Shown piece after piece: positions 1-11,787 of a stretch of 64,000 bases of DNA. How positions within the stretch are numbered: the first letter of the stretch is position 1; each line of letters starts with the position of its first letter. The notes under the pieces were generated by a model that saw only the letters and a list, made by a program, of their open reading frames with translations, was not told where the DNA came from and did not search any database. Source of the stretch: Maratus speciosus (Eukaryota > Arthropoda > Arachnida > Araneae > Salticidae); assembly GCA_963932465.1 (NCBI GenBank), contig OZ010788.1, forward strand, positions 669,126,484-669,190,483. Reading direction: 5' to 3'. The translations under genes were made by a program, and so were the position numbers.

Positions 1-1010
1 TTATTTTACTTTTCATTTTTACTGGTACAAAGCTCAAGCGTTTTAAGAACTTTTTGAGGGTAATTGTAAGAAATTCCACTGGGCCAAACACAACAAAATT
101 TGTTGTAAATACTATGGCGACCGTGGGGAATATCTATAACACGAAAATAATTTGTTCATAATTTCCCACCAGGGCAAATGGCATAACTGTTTGTTTCCTG
201 ATCGCAAAAACCGCCGAAGTTCCGCAGAGTGCTAGGCGCGACTTTCGAAAACGAACAATAGAACTTTTTTTTTTTTTTTTATAGTAAAGATTACCGGAAG
301 TGTTTCACTAATCCTGTGAAACAACAGTTCTGTTATAGTTTTCAACCTGGTAATAGACAAATTTTCCTAAACAATCACGTATGACTTTTCTATTTTTTTT
401 CTGTTTAGTTTTAAGTTTCTATGCATATTTTACTTCTAAAAATCAGTTTGAAATGCTACTTTTAATATTAGGTTAAAATAATAGTGGTGTTTCTAATTAA
501 ATTTATTGCCCGTGGTCTTAGTAACAGCGAATTTTTACTACATCTATTTTGTTAAAATTTCTACCAATATGCGTCATTAACATATCATACTTTCTTATTA
601 GAATTTAAGTTTTTGTCAATAAATGTTTCAAAGCCATATAGGGGTGGGATTTCGTAATGAAGTCCAATCAACGTGAAAATTCTTGTTAATTATAAATTAT
701 ATATATAATGACGCAAAGTGTATAACGCTTCCGGAGTGAACTCATCCGGAACTTGATAATCTTTCGTTAAAATCAGCCATTTTATTTCGTCCATGTTAGG
801 CTTAAGCATTCCGATGCCGTATTATAAGTCGAACAACTGCCTTATTTAATCTACGTTGTATAACATCTATCCTCCTTCAGTTTTTTAAATCCTTCAAAAA
901 CACTAAAATCATCATATATATTCAAACGCACAGGTAAAATTTTAAGTAGACCCATTTTGGGACATCTGCACATGCATCAACCGTGTTCAATTTAGAGAGA
1001 TTGAGATCGA
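1..1010. other. AT-rich DNA without recognised gene
   Basis: No convincing open frame or transposon end was seen. A T-homopolymer lies near 266-281. The stretch is ordinary A+T-rich intergenic sequence. Confidence 0.6.
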
Positions 1011-1096
1011 GTTCTCGATGGCTGAGCGGTCTAAAGCAGCAGTTTAAAGCGCTTATATTTTGTAGTGGATAGCAGGTTCGAACCCAGCTTCCGGCA
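1011..1096 (+). pseudogene. degenerate tRNA-like sequence (class II, Leu/Ser-like)
   Basis: A box-A-like motif, TGGCTGAGCGGTCTAAAGC, begins near 1019, and a box B, GGTTCGAACCC, begins near 1075. The ~55-nt spacing suits a tRNA with a long variable arm (Leu or Ser type). The candidate acceptor strands (7 nt before the TGG and the bases after the T arm) do not pair, and the T stem has a mismatch. I read it as a tRNA pseudogene or the head of a tRNA-derived SINE rather than a working tRNA gene. A Pol III internal promoter could still be partly active. Confidence 0.5.
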
Positions 1097-2219
1097 AAAT
1101 GATTTCTGTAATATTTTTCGCGATAAGTTATTCCAATAATGACATATTTTATTAGGAGGAGAAGTTATATGATTTTTATTTTATTATTATTATAATTAAA
1201 TAAAATTTAACGCTGAACAATATTTAAAATAATAATAATAATAATTAATAATTTTATATTTAAAATATTTAAGCTAAAATATTTTTAATGTAATTATCAA
1301 TTAAATAAATTGAGTTCATCTACAATATTTGTTATATCTTCTGACCATTATCAAGAATATATGTGTGTGTGTGTCAAAAAGAAAAGTTTGCCTTTCTTTT
1401 CCTTAAAAAAAGAAAACGGAAAGAAAGAAAGATATTCATATAAGAACTATTAAAAAAATTATCTTGATATCCATTGTTTAATATTTTAAAAATGTATAAA
1501 AATGTAAAATAAAATTAAAGTGATAAAAATTATATGCTGCACCAAGTTTCAAATTTGGGATTTTAGAGAATGAGACTGATAAAAATAAAATTCATGGCAG
1601 CTTTTAATGGTCATGTAGTTGAAAAATCATAATAAATAAATAAAAATAAATACTGTTATTTTTTCGAAAAAATGAGACCGTGGATATTAAAAATAAATGC
1701 TCTACCCACTATTTTTAATTAAATTTCTGGTGAAAAGAATCATAATTGGTTGTAAATTATAAAGTTAAAATTTTGTGACTTCATTGAATAGGTTTGGCTG
1801 ACTTTACCCTCTATCGCTTTAAAGAAATAGGAATCACTTATGCAATATAGAAATTTGTCGCAATTTCAATAATAAACTTAAAAGCAATTCATTAAAAATT
1901 CAAGAATTTTTCTGATGAAACATTCAAGTTATTTAACATCAAATCTTGACGGGTACCATCTAGTATAATATAATACGTAAATAATGCATTCCGTAAAGTT
2001 TTACGTTATTTGAATTTTACGTAAGACGAATTTGTAAGTTTTTTTAAGTAAAAATTTGTAACAAACTGCGGTATTTATTATGTATAAAGATGTATATATA
2101 CATATATATTTCATTTACACCGTATTGTTTTATAAATAAAGCATCATGCGACACTATTTACTCGTATGTAAACTATAAAAGTATGAAAAAATGAAAATAA
2201 AAAAACTTAAAGAACACTT
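1097..2219. other. AT-rich DNA, simple repeats only
   Basis: No gene was seen. There are short A/T microsatellites (1170-1300, 2085-2110) and a short GT run near 1363-1373. Near 1970-2035 the string ACGTAA recurs in both orientations without forming an obvious element. Confidence 0.55.
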
Positions 2220-2223
2220 TTAA

Positions 2224-2413
2224 CCCTTCCATTCCTCTGCGGAGCCATTCTTAGTCTTTGCAAAATTTGTTTTTGGTACCAGTAATAAAGGAAAATAAAA
2301 TTCACCTTATTTAATCAGAGCATTTTTGAAATTGTGTACTTGAAGGAAACTGCTTTTTAAAAAGTGGTGCCGATCGAATAAAATTTGTGTAAGAGACGCC
2401 GGAGCTTTAAGGC
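2224..2413. mobile_element. TTAA-flanked MITE remnant, relative of 14296-14490
   Basis: TTAA lies at 2220-2223 and again at 2414-2417. The inside shares long blocks with the TTAA element at 14.3-14.5 kb, including CGAATAAAATTTG followed by a GTAARAGAYGCCG-like end. The terminal repeats here are weak. TTAA target duplication is typical of piggyBac and Kolobok superfamilies; which one applies is inference. No coding capacity. Confidence 0.5.
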
Positions 2414-2417
2414 TTAA

Positions 2418-2929
2418 AATAGCTTGCGGAATACGGGATTTATAAATCTAACATGGATGAAATGATTTATAACAATTTTGAATCTACATCAAACAACTAT
2501 AAAGATAAGAAATAATTAAAGAGGACCGATTTAACATCTTCTCCATGAATTTCTGATGACAAGACAAGTGAATAGCACTCACAAAATAAAATAATCCTCG
2601 AGAATCACAAACTGCATTTATTATGAATTAGACGACTACCATGAATAACTAACAATAAAGAATAAGTTGTTTTGGTATAGATTTGATTGTATATAGCAGT
2701 AAAAATATAACTCTGTCTAATATATAAACTGTATTACGGTTGTGGTTTATATCTATATATTGTATTTATAAAATAAATATCAAAGTATGCAACTGCGTAT
2801 CGAACGCGCTAGCATGTTCACAAATCTAATTTTCGAGAGTTATTAAGTTACTGCGAATTTACGTGCGTAAATCGCGTAAGTCAAGTAAATAAGTCATGTA
2901 ATACGTAAGTCGGGGGGATGTCTGTACCA
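2418..2929. other. AT-rich DNA without recognised gene
   Basis: No element ends or open frames were recognised. ACGTAA-like strings cluster near 2850-2910. Confidence 0.5.
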
Positions 2930-3910
2930 ACTTCGGGACGATATTTTTCAAAATTTTATACAAACCTCAGCCTATGACATTACACCTAAACATCAAATTT
3001 CGTCGAAAAATATTCATAAATTCATCACATGAACTGCAAAAATCTTAGTGTACGTAGTCAAAAAATATGCATGTTCGGTTACATTCTAACCGTAAATTTA
3101 TACACTGAAAAAGAGTGTAAAAATCGTTTTTACAACGTTTCCTTCTTGGGTAATAACGCCAATTTCAACTCGGACATAACGGCTATAGTCAAAAACATGT
3201 ATATGAAGTTTGGTTAAATTGCAGGGCTCCCAAATGGTCCGCCAACTGAATACTAATAAATTTTAACAGAACATTTTTATGATAGGTTTGCGCTAGAATT
3301 AACTTTCAAAGGTAGTTTCGGGGCGGTTTGTAAGAAAAATCTAAAAAGAAAAATTTTCTAAAAAAATATTGGTATTCAGTTGGCGGACCATTTGGGAGCC
3401 CTGAAATTGTATACATAAAGTTCGTACACTTTTTAATGATATAAGAAAAATGGCACAAAACTAGCTATCATAGCGCCCCACTCCGATGGAATATTGTCAA
3501 TTTGAATTGTTACCTACTGGCTATAGCCAAAAACATATATATGAAGTTTGGTTAAATTGTATACATAACGTTCGTACACTTTTGAAGGATATAATAAGAA
3601 AAATGGCACAAAACTAGCTATCATAGCGCCCCCTTCCGATGGAATATTGTAAGTTTGAATTATTACCTACTGGTTATAGCCAAAAACATATATATGAAGT
3701 TTAATTCAATTCTATTCATAACTTTGTACTACATTTTTCGATGATACAAAGAGGACAAAGACATACAGACTCATAGCATTTTGTAAAAACGTGTTTTTGG
3801 GCTTCTTCGCTTCCTAAAACTTGCAAACCCGTTGGAAACTTGGAAACCTGAAGTCTAAAAAGACTTCGCTTACAATACTTTCTTCTATTCCAGAAAGAAG
3901 AAAGTAAAAA
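2930..3910 (-). repeat. family X array element, copy 1 (reverse orientation)
   Basis: The conserved head of family X lies at the right end (about 3790-3910, reverse strand), next to a CTTTCTTCTATT-like terminus. Left of it are degenerate units of about 153 bp that share ATATATGAAGTTTGGTTAAAT and a following TAGCGCCCC motif (3471 and 3624). Related copies lie at 6130, 26228, 37380 and 44736. Likely a non-autonomous element carrying an internal tandem array. The family's class is unknown to me. A 182-bp MITE is inserted in it. Confidence 0.55.
3222..3403. mobile_element. 182-bp MITE with near-perfect ~30-bp TIRs and 6-bp target duplication
   Basis: The element starts CAGGGCTCCCAAATGGTCCG and ends with its reverse complement. 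The terminal inverted repeats match for about 30 bp. The flanks repeat AAATTG (3216-3221 and 3404-3409). The sister array unit at 3541-3570 has the same flanking sequence uninterrupted, with AAATTG once, so the boundaries are directly supported. The CAGGG end resembles hAT elements, but a 6-bp duplication is short for hAT (usually 8), so the superfamily is open. No open frame. Confidence 0.85.
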
Positions 3911-3921
3911 CTAGAAAACAG

Positions 3922-4072
3922 CATAGCTGCCAACTTTTACGCTTTTTTCTTCCCACTAAAATTTTGCAGTAAATATTGTCTTACTTAATCGTCGAAATCT
4001 CGCGATAAGAGAAGGGGAAAATATCTATTAAATTTTAGTGGTAGGAAAAAGGCGTAAAGGTTGGCAGCTATG
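3922..4072. mobile_element. ~150-bp MITE with ~39-bp TIRs
   Basis: The two ends are inverted copies reading TAGCTGCCAAC then TTTACGC, continuing to CACTAAAATTT. TA dinucleotides at both ends are compatible with a TA target duplication (Tc1/mariner-like), but because TA is self-complementary the exact edge is ambiguous. The centre is unique and non-coding. Confidence 0.8.
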
Positions 4073-4789
4073 AAACAGTAATTCTGCTTTTTCAGAATTT
4101 ACAGTCGCGCCCGATAGAATATATATATATATATATGTATATAGATAGTACAAAACATATTTCAGTTTTAAGACTAAAAGCACACGCTTTTATTTTATGT
4201 AAAATGACGTCATCCACATCCGCTGAAGAATTATTGATTTGCGATCCAGTATTAAACAACATCTACAGTAAAGTACGCATAGGACGTCACTATCACTGAA
4301 TAATACACCAATCCAAAAAAACAGATATCGTCATTCAATTTTTATGGGAGAATGGCAGCAAACGATATAATTGCTAATTTTCAACTATTTTTTCTTTACT
4401 TTCTACAGAAATGGAGTAATGGAGTTGCCAAAATTAAACAAATGACGCTAAAAACTACAAAAATATTAATATCTCAAAAATATAGATGCAGTTTTCAAAC
4501 AAACTGAATTTAAAAGTACTTTTTTTTCCCCAATACAACGATATAAAAAATTAAAATGTGCGATGCTTAGAAGTTTAAAAAATCGCAGTAGCAATTATTC
4601 CGTACAATACTTTTCGATACACGGGCTTTGATTTAAGGCTGGCTTATACAACGGAACGTTATTTTTCGGCGACAACACATTATTTGCTGGGAGAAAGAAA
4701 TAGCATACCGGGGGCTAATAACTCAATCCGAAATTTCGCAATTTAAAAAATTACCGAGCACTTTCCTTAATGACAAAAAGAAAAAAATA
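4073..4789. other. AT-rich DNA without recognised gene
   Basis: Contains an (AT)n tract at about 4119-4137. No open frame or terminal repeat was recognised. Confidence 0.5.
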
Positions 4790-5180
4790 CGGCATCAGAA
4801 ATTCAAGAAAACTTTTTTACAATGAGATTTGAAATATTACAATAACCCATTTAGAAAATCCAATAACACTATTCAACTCGAAAATACACTGCAATGAAAG
4901 GCAAATATTTTTTCACTCTATAAATATATATAAATCATCAAATCATATGAAAGAAATAAACAGAAAAGTAATGACATAAAAAGAAACGATAAGTAAACAT
5001 AAACTACAGAAACAAGTAAATATAAACTAAAGAAACAGATAAACAAAAATCTGAAAAACATAACTTTCACAATTATTACATGAGATGAATATACCCGTTC
5101 GCTGAAATAAATAAGAAAATGACGTTTTAAAGCGTTTTGGTTTTTCTTTAACAGACAATCAATTGTTCAGAAATATAAAA
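4790..5180 (+). repeat. dispersed repeat R2, copy 1
   Basis: Shares an ordered series of short blocks with 8250-8650 and 13640-14020: a GAGATTTGAAATATTACA block, then an AAAATAC/ATTTTG block, a stretch rich in AAACAAGTAAA, and a terminal TTTAAAGYGTTTTG block followed by an AATCAATYGTTCAGAAATATAAA-like end. The copies are diverged. No coding capacity was seen; origin unknown. Confidence 0.5.
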
Positions 5181-5340
5181 CATTTCTTTGAAAATTTTCT
5201 TGTTTATATGTTTCACTTTCTTTACCTTATGGGAGCACCGAACTTTTTTAACACACCTTGTCTATATGCAGATGCATATTTACAAAATACATTCAAGGCA
5301 ATGAGCAAAAAATCTTCTAATGAGTTTTCAAATGCATATA

Positions 5341-7870
5341 CCGGGTATCCCAAAAATGACTGATGGATTTTAAAGTTCAATAACTTGCAAACGGTGACAT
5401 ATATTAATTTTTTTTTGCAGGAGTGTTATGTAAGACGTCAGGAGTTTTTATGCTGTGGTTCTCAGTTTTAGTTACGAATAGCATCGATAGATGGCGTTGC
5501 AAGCAATAACCACTCAATCCAGTCTCGATTTTTCGGCCTCTCTCTTCTTCCAGGCGAAAAAAGCAGATTAAATTGTATTCAGTGGATCCCGAAGTACAGT
5601 GTCTAGAAGTATATAGTGTGGAAATCAACAAGCGAAACCATATCCAAAAAATTACAATTTCGCCAGAGGGCGCTAAGATCAAGTTCATTGCAACGAATGT
5701 GTAGAAATCCTATGTGTATTTGATATTTTTGATGCGGAAAACTTATTTTTTGAAAGATAATTTTTTTGAAAAACAGAGTAAAAAAAAATTAGCTTGTAAT
5801 ACGCGATATATTAAGAATGAACGAAAATTCAGGCATATATTTTATATGCATTTCACATTTGTACGAACTGCAGAACACTTTACTTTCAGATTGCTCTGTT
5901 ATAAACCGATTTAATATTTCCTGTGATCGCCGTGCATACTTTTTTTTTTTTTTTTTTTTTGTAACCTATAGATTTATTAAGTAGAAGTATTTTATTATAT
6001 ATGTGTTGAAATTATAAAAAATAATTTATGCTTATGTATGTAAATGATATGAAGTAAATTTATCGTTTGCATTTTGAATAAGCTCTTTTTTGTATTAAAT
6101 ATATCTTTGTTTCGATTAGTAAATTTTTACTTTTTTCTATCTTTATAAGAAGAAAGTATTGGATTCGTAAAAATTTTCGACTTTCGGTTTTCGACGGATT
6201 TACACGTTTTAGGGGTCAGAGTTTCCAAAAAACATGTTTTTACAAAATGTCTGTGTGTGAGTCTGTCTGTCTGTATGTGACACAAATTTTGCGGGCGCTC
6301 TATCTCAAGAACTAATGCACAGAATTTAATATAAATTTATATTCAGTTAGTCCTTGTTATAAATTGGTGCTGATTAGGTTTTGGTGTAAATCGCTCAACA
6401 GGTGGCGCTGCTGTGCAGCCTTTTTCACGATTTCACAATAGCTCAATCTCCAGAACTAATGCACAGATTTTCCTCAAACTTCAGATTCGGTTAGTCCTTG
6501 GCATGAATTGAAGTTTTGTACATTTTGGTGTAAATCGCTCAATAGGTGGCGCTGCTATACTGCATTTTTTACGATTTCCGCAATAGCTCTATCTCAACAA
6601 CTAATGCTTAGATTTTCATCAAACTTCAGATTCAAGTATACTTTGATATGAATTAGTGCTGTTTGTGTTTTGGTGCAAATCGCTCAACAGGTGACGCTGC
6701 TATGCTGCACTTTTCAGAATTTCCATTATAGTTGTATCTCAAGAACTTATGCAATAATGTTCACCAAACTTCAGAATCAGTTAACCCTTGAAATGAATTG
6801 ACATTTTGGTGTAAATCGCTCAACAGGTGGTGCTGCTATTCTGTATTTTTCAGAATTTTCACTATAGGTGTATCTTAAGAACTAATGCACGAATTTTCAT
6901 CAAACTTTAGAATCAGTTAGTTCTTGACATGAATTAACATTTTATACAGTTTGGTGTAAATCGCTCAATAGGTGGCGCTGCTATGCTTTTTTGTAATTTC
7001 CGCAATAGCTCTATCTCAAGAACTAATGTTTGGATTTTCAACGAACTTCAGATCCATGTACACCTGGATATCAATTATTGTTGTTTATGTATTGGTGTAA
7101 ATCACTCAACAGGTGGCGCTGCTATGCACATTTTTCAGACTTTCCGCTATAGCTCTATCTCAAGAACTAAGGCACGAATTTTCATCAAACTTCAAATTCA
7201 GATATACTTTGATATGAATGGGTGCTAAATTGACGTAATTTCTTGTATTATTTAAATGATTTAATTGACGTGATTTATATAGAAGAAAGTTTTGTGATGG
7301 CCACAACATACTAGTTATTAGTTAATTATATTAGTTATTTATTTTTCATTTTTCAAAAAGATTTTGATTTTTATGTACACCGAAAATGTTCTTGTATTGC
7401 GTAACACAGCCGGGAACAAAACTATGATAATCTCGTTTTTTCATCATTTTCGATAAATTTACATGTTTTCACATAAATTTCTAATAATTGTAGACGCTGT
7501 ATATAGCGCTAAAAATGTTTACAACAAAAAGAAAGCCAAAACGAAACCTACGCATTCACGCAATAAATTTGACGGCAGCGCCACCTAAGAAAATGTAATT
7601 TTTTGGATGCGTTCAAAAGCTATACCGGTATTAGCGATCTCCACACTATATACTTCTAGACACTGTACCCGAAGTACCAAAAATCGGGTCTGGACTGAGC
7701 AGCTATTGCTTTCAGCGCCATCTATCGCTTGAAATTCAAACTAAAATCAAGAATTACAGCAAAAAAAACTCCTGACATCATACATAAGCCTCCTGAAAGA
7801 ATTTTAATATCTGTCGCCGTTTGCAAGTAATTGAATTTCAAAATCCATCAGGCATTTTTGGAACACCCGG
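5341..7870. mobile_element. TA-flanked element with long (~270-350 bp) terminal inverted repeats
   Basis: The left end CCGGGTATCCCAAAAATG and the reverse complement of the right end CCGGGTGTTCCAAAAATGCC match. The inverted similarity continues inward with gaps (5341-5690 against about 7600-7870), including a block around GATAGATGGCG and one around TCTAGAAGTATATAGTGTGG. TA flanks both ends (5339-5340 and 7871-7872), as in Tc1/mariner-type elements. The interior (5690-6130 and 7310-7600) shows no recognisable transposase. A family X array occupies the centre and looks like a later insertion. Confidence 0.7.
6130..7306 (+). repeat. family X array element, copy 2, with six ~145-bp units
   Basis: The head (about 6145-6290) carries GAAGAAAGTATTGGATTCG and ACACGTTTTAGGGGTCAGAG, then a TGTCTGTCTGTATG run. 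It is followed by six tandem units, each with an AAATCGCTCAACAGGTGGCG-like core at 6401, 6545, 6690, 6826, 6971 and 7112 (spacing 136-145 bp). The right end reads GAAGAAAGTTTTGTGATGGC. The copy at 26228 shares head, unit and tail. Small open frames inside are by-products of the array. Confidence 0.7.
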
Positions 7871-8249
7871 TAAAAAGTAAAACAATGCCAATAAGTATTG
7901 TCTTTTTGGGTGTAAAAGTGTATCAAGGTTTAATTTATTGCATATTATTTTAGAAGCACAGGATTGACTACTTTTTATATTACTAATTAAAATGTGTACT
8001 TACTAAAATTTTCTATTACTTAAGAAAGTATCTATATTTACTGTGTTGAATAAAAATTAAAGTGCATAAAATGCTTAACTGAAATCGAAAACCCTGTCAT
8101 ATTCTATTTTTATTACCGCATCAACTTTCGTGGCAATTTATTCCAATTCGTCAGAGAAAAAAAATACTCCAAACTTAAATTTCGTTAAAAAACTTAAAGA
8201 AAAAAAAAAGCCATTTGATATCTAAAATCATGTTTCTTTATTGTAAGAA
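7871..8249. other. AT-rich DNA without recognised gene
   Basis: No gene or element end recognised. Confidence 0.5.
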
Positions 8250-8650
8250 AATAAAGTTTACGATATCAAGAATTCAATCAAAGTGTTTTAGTTTTTTACA
8301 ATAAGATTTGAAATATTACAAAATTACATTTAAAAAGTTTTAAAAATCTAATAAAATAATCAAGCCTCAAAATACTTTGTAAAAAACAAAATGGACACAT
8401 TTATTTATATTTTACGGTATAAACACCTATTTCTTCAAATCTCATTAAGTAAATGGAAAGATAAATATAAAAAAGGGAAACAAGTAAAAATAAGCTAAAA
8501 ATACCTAACTGGAACAACAGAAAAGAAATTCTTCAAGCGATAAAAAAAGGCTTGAATAAGTAAAAAAATTCTTTAAAGTGTTTTGCGTTTCCTTTAACGG
8601 GTAATCAGTTATACAAAAATATAAACATATAATTTTTTTTTTCTAAACAA
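8250..8650 (+). repeat. dispersed repeat R2, copy 2
   Basis: Contains GATTTGAAATATTACAAAAT near 8306, then the block order described for copy 1 and the terminal TTTAAAGTGTTTTG block with AATATAAACATATAAT. The closest relative is the copy at 13.7 kb. Non-coding. Confidence 0.55.
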
Positions 8651-9222
8651 TATCTAATCCAATCAACTTGCCACTCTTACACAATTTTGGAAAAAAAGTT
8701 GATGATAAACAAAATGAAAATAATTTTTATTCTAAAATTCTTCAAACAATTTCTGGAAATCAGTACAGCTGAGTTTCGATTATTCGAAATGAACTGATAA
8801 TAAAACTGATCGGGTAAAATATTAAAAATGCAAAATGATTGAGAAAATGCAACAAAAAAAGTACTAGTAGGAGGAGGCTATAATTATATCCGGTGTGTTT
8901 AGATTTTATTCTAAAATAATCCACTCTGCCAAAAGCAACAAAATTTAGTCTAAATACCACGTAGACCATGGAGAATAGATTTAAAACGGAAAATAAAAAA
9001 TCAGTTTTTTGCACTCCAATGTCAAAAACAAAAGATAGCATAAAATGTTATATCAATCAGATTAAACGACCCTTTTCTAGTTCTAAGATAATAAAATAGG
9101 TATAAATTGTAAAATGTAAAGTGAAAAAAGTTTGAAATTGCACATCAAATGTCGCAAATGAGGTGCGTTCGGACTATAACTAGTTTTATAATATTTTTTT
9201 TCACCGCATATTGTACTGAATG
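8651..9222. other. AT-rich DNA without recognised gene
   Basis: A 93-codon reverse-strand frame at 8760-9041 is hydrophobic and low in complexity, with no family resemblance; I do not call it a gene. The last ~80 bp (from about 9150) resemble repeat R1. Confidence 0.45.
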
Positions 9223-9230
9223 CATTATAT

Positions 9231-10185
9231 CAGGGTCGGCGAACCTTTTCACAACCGCGTGCTAGATTATTTTCAAAAGCGGTTTTACGTCATCATGACG
9301 TGCCGACAACCAAAAAATGGATAAAAATTATTGAATCAAAATTACCGTTAATTTTTGTTTATTAGAACTAAAAAGTATGGGAGTGACATATACGTGTATA
9401 ATAATTACAATAACATATTTTAGGAATTAATAAAATAGTTAACGCTTTTTCTGTTAGTGCATCTTGAATGCTAAATAACTAATATGGGGTTCATACCTAG
9501 TTCCTTTTAAGGGAATTCAAGCTGAAATCGAGTTATTTCGCAAGTGGTTTACATTTAAGATTGCCGTATCATTCATTTCTGAAAATAATAACTATCGGGA
9601 ATAGACAAAGGGTGATCTGTCTATATTAATAAATATGTTAATAAATAATTTATTAACATATTTTAGGAATTAATGAAATAGTTAACGCTTTTACTGTTAG
9701 TGCATCTTGAATGTTAAATAATTAATATGAGGTTCATACCTAGTTACTTTTAAGGGAATTCAAGCTGAAATAGAGTTATTTCGCAAGTGGTTTACATTTA
9801 AGATTGTCGTATCATTCATCTCTGAAAATAATGACTCGCGGGAATAGACAAAGGGGGCAATTGTCAAAACTACAAATTACATACCAGGTCGTTATAATTC
9901 CATCATTTGCATTTTTACTTATAATGCCCGATATTGTCCAAATCTCCTCTTAAATTGATAAATTATTGAGTCCATATTCAAGAAATTTGGGATTCAATAA
10001 ATTCCTTTCCAATTTTTTTCAATTTCAGGGAATTAAAAACATTTTCAGAAAAGCCCAGTCTGTATATATGTGTTTTTTTTTTAATTATTTATTATATTTT
10101 ATTTTAAATTCTGAATGAACACCGTGCCGAAAATATTCCATCGCGTGCCAATTATGACACGCGTGCCATATATTCGCCGCCCCTG
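9231..10185. mobile_element. hAT-like non-autonomous element inserted in repeat R1
   Basis: The left end CAGGGTCGGCGAACC and the reverse complement of the right end CAGGGGCGGCGAATATATGG are imperfect TIRs, with GCACGCG-type motifs just inside. The flanks are near-identical 8-mers (CATTATAT at 9223-9230, TATTATAT at 10186-10193), the duplication length expected of hAT elements. A related R1 unit at about 29452-29500 reads straight through the same junction, giving an empty site. No transposase frame was recognised. It contains a direct duplication. Confidence 0.8.
9411..9857 (+). repeat. direct duplication, ~200-bp unit at 243-bp offset, inside the hAT-like element
   Basis: The stretch beginning TAACATATTTTAGGAATTAA at 9411 recurs from 9654 with a few substitutions, and each copy ends GGAATAGACAAAGGG. 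About 40 bp of AT-rich sequence separates them. Divergence is a few percent by eye, so the duplication came after or near the time of amplification of this element. Confidence 0.85.
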
Positions 10186-11073
10186 TATTATATTTTAGTG
10201 CACTTCATAAGTGCCTATCCATTTCATTGTGTTCGAAAGGCTGTAACATCATTAAAATGCACTTGAAATCATTTTTCCCCAATAGCCGTCACGTAACGGA
10301 AAACTTTTGACTGTCTCTGTCATTAGACTATACATCCGATTTTCATAAAATTTGAAACGACTCGACACAATTTTGCAACCATTATATGTTTAAAATTTCA
10401 GACCATTCGGTTGGGTAGTTTTTGCTCTTATATGCAGACGGATGGGTAGACAGACGAACCGAACGACAACTATAGGTACTGCATATTTATACAACTACTA
10501 TCACACCTAAAAAGATATTACGTCTGTTCATAATTAACAAGAACGAAAAATCATGCACACGGCATGGATTATGAAGCATTTTTTGTTATTTCAACATATT
10601 TTGAGTATAATAACAATTCTTCACAGTTTACGAAGGCGAAAGATGATGTCAAAACGAAGAATTTGAAAACTCATTTTCTGTTATTGGTATAAATAGCCGG
10701 AAAAACGAAATTTTTTTGTGCAACCCTGTTTATGATCTATAGATTTGTATACATATTACATAGTATGCTAACATTTAGTTCATTTAAACGCTTAGCGCAG
10801 TTGAAATTTTCCATTCAGCCATTTACGCCAATAAACGAATGTTGTTGAAAAATTTTGTGCAGCCCTGTATATGATCTATAGACTTTATACACACGAATTA
10901 ATATTTTAAAAATAATTAAATTTAAAAACGCAGACCATAACTGAAAACGTACTTTCAGTAATTATTGCTCGTAGGCATCAATAGTTCAATTATTGTAAAT
11001 GTTCGTCTGTAGCCAAACTTTCTTTTGCGTGTCCCTGTAAATGAACGATATATGTTCTATGCACACCTTATGC
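10186..11073 (+). repeat. repeat R1 block, part 1
   Basis: R1 is a degenerate tandem repeat of about 140-170 bp whose hallmark is TTTTGTGTGTCCCTGTAAATGAA or a variant. Here hallmark copies lie near 10305, 10720, 10860 and 11030. Near 10420-10470 is an R1 terminal-type block with ACGGATGGGTAGACAGACGA. Related blocks lie at 11.8-13.5, 23.9-24.5, 28.6-29.8 and 49.5-50 kb. Non-coding. Confidence 0.55.
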
Positions 11074-11787
11074 CAGGGTCGGCGAACCTATGGCACGCGT
11101 GCCACTTTTGGCACGGCGCGGCATTGAACATGTCTCTAAATCAGGATAGTGATTTTACACAAAATACACGAATTTAGACGACCTGATTTAATTCTAAATT
11201 CGATTAATTGGAAATTGAAGAATTTTAATCTTATTCAAAATAGTTCGAAAATTTATCAAACAAAGAAAATATTTGAAAACTACCAAAAAGGAAAAATTAT
11301 TATATGTATTAATAAAAATACCGATGGTACATTATGGCAGCTTAAAAATTAATTTGAGAACTATTTAAATATAAACTGCCTTTTTTTCTTTTTAATATTT
11401 TTTCCTACTATTTATACTTATGAGTCATTATTTCCTGAAATGAATAATATAAAAAATCAAATAGAGAGCAGTTGCCAGATAAATCCGTTTCAGTTTGAAT
11501 TCTGTTAAAATTAACTGAGCATTAAAATGTTATTTTTCATCCAAGATAAAACACAATCATATTTTTTTTAGTAATTTCTAAAATATAAGTGTTTCTATAA
11601 TTATTTCGGTGTAATACTTAGAAATGTATGTAACTCATATTAGATAAAACCTTAAGTAATTTTCAAGCAGTTTTGATTCATTATTTATCAATCCACTAAA
11701 TTTGTTTTATAGTTGGAATGTCAAGGCCATGTAAAATATTTTTTGAAAAAAATTGGCACGCGACAATAAAAAGGTTCGCCAACCCTG
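11074..11787. mobile_element. hAT-like element with 8-bp target duplication, same end family as 9231
   Basis: The left end CAGGGTCGGCGAACCTATGG and the right end, ending GGTTCGCCAACCCTG, are TIRs; GGCACGCG lies subterminally on both sides. The flanking 8-mers are CCTTATGC (11066-11073) and CCCTATGC (11788-11795), 7 of 8 identical. The insertion sits in R1 sequence. The interior has a 67-codon frame (11149-11352) without recognisable motifs, so I treat the element as non-autonomous or decayed. Confidence 0.85.

Noticed and set aside
1011..1096. Functional tRNA-Leu or tRNA-Ser gene
   Set aside because: Acceptor strands do not pair and the T stem has a mismatch, despite good A and B boxes.
5404..5688. 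94-codon reverse frame
   Set aside because: It lies wholly within the long TIR of the 5341-7870 element and is not preserved in the opposite TIR.
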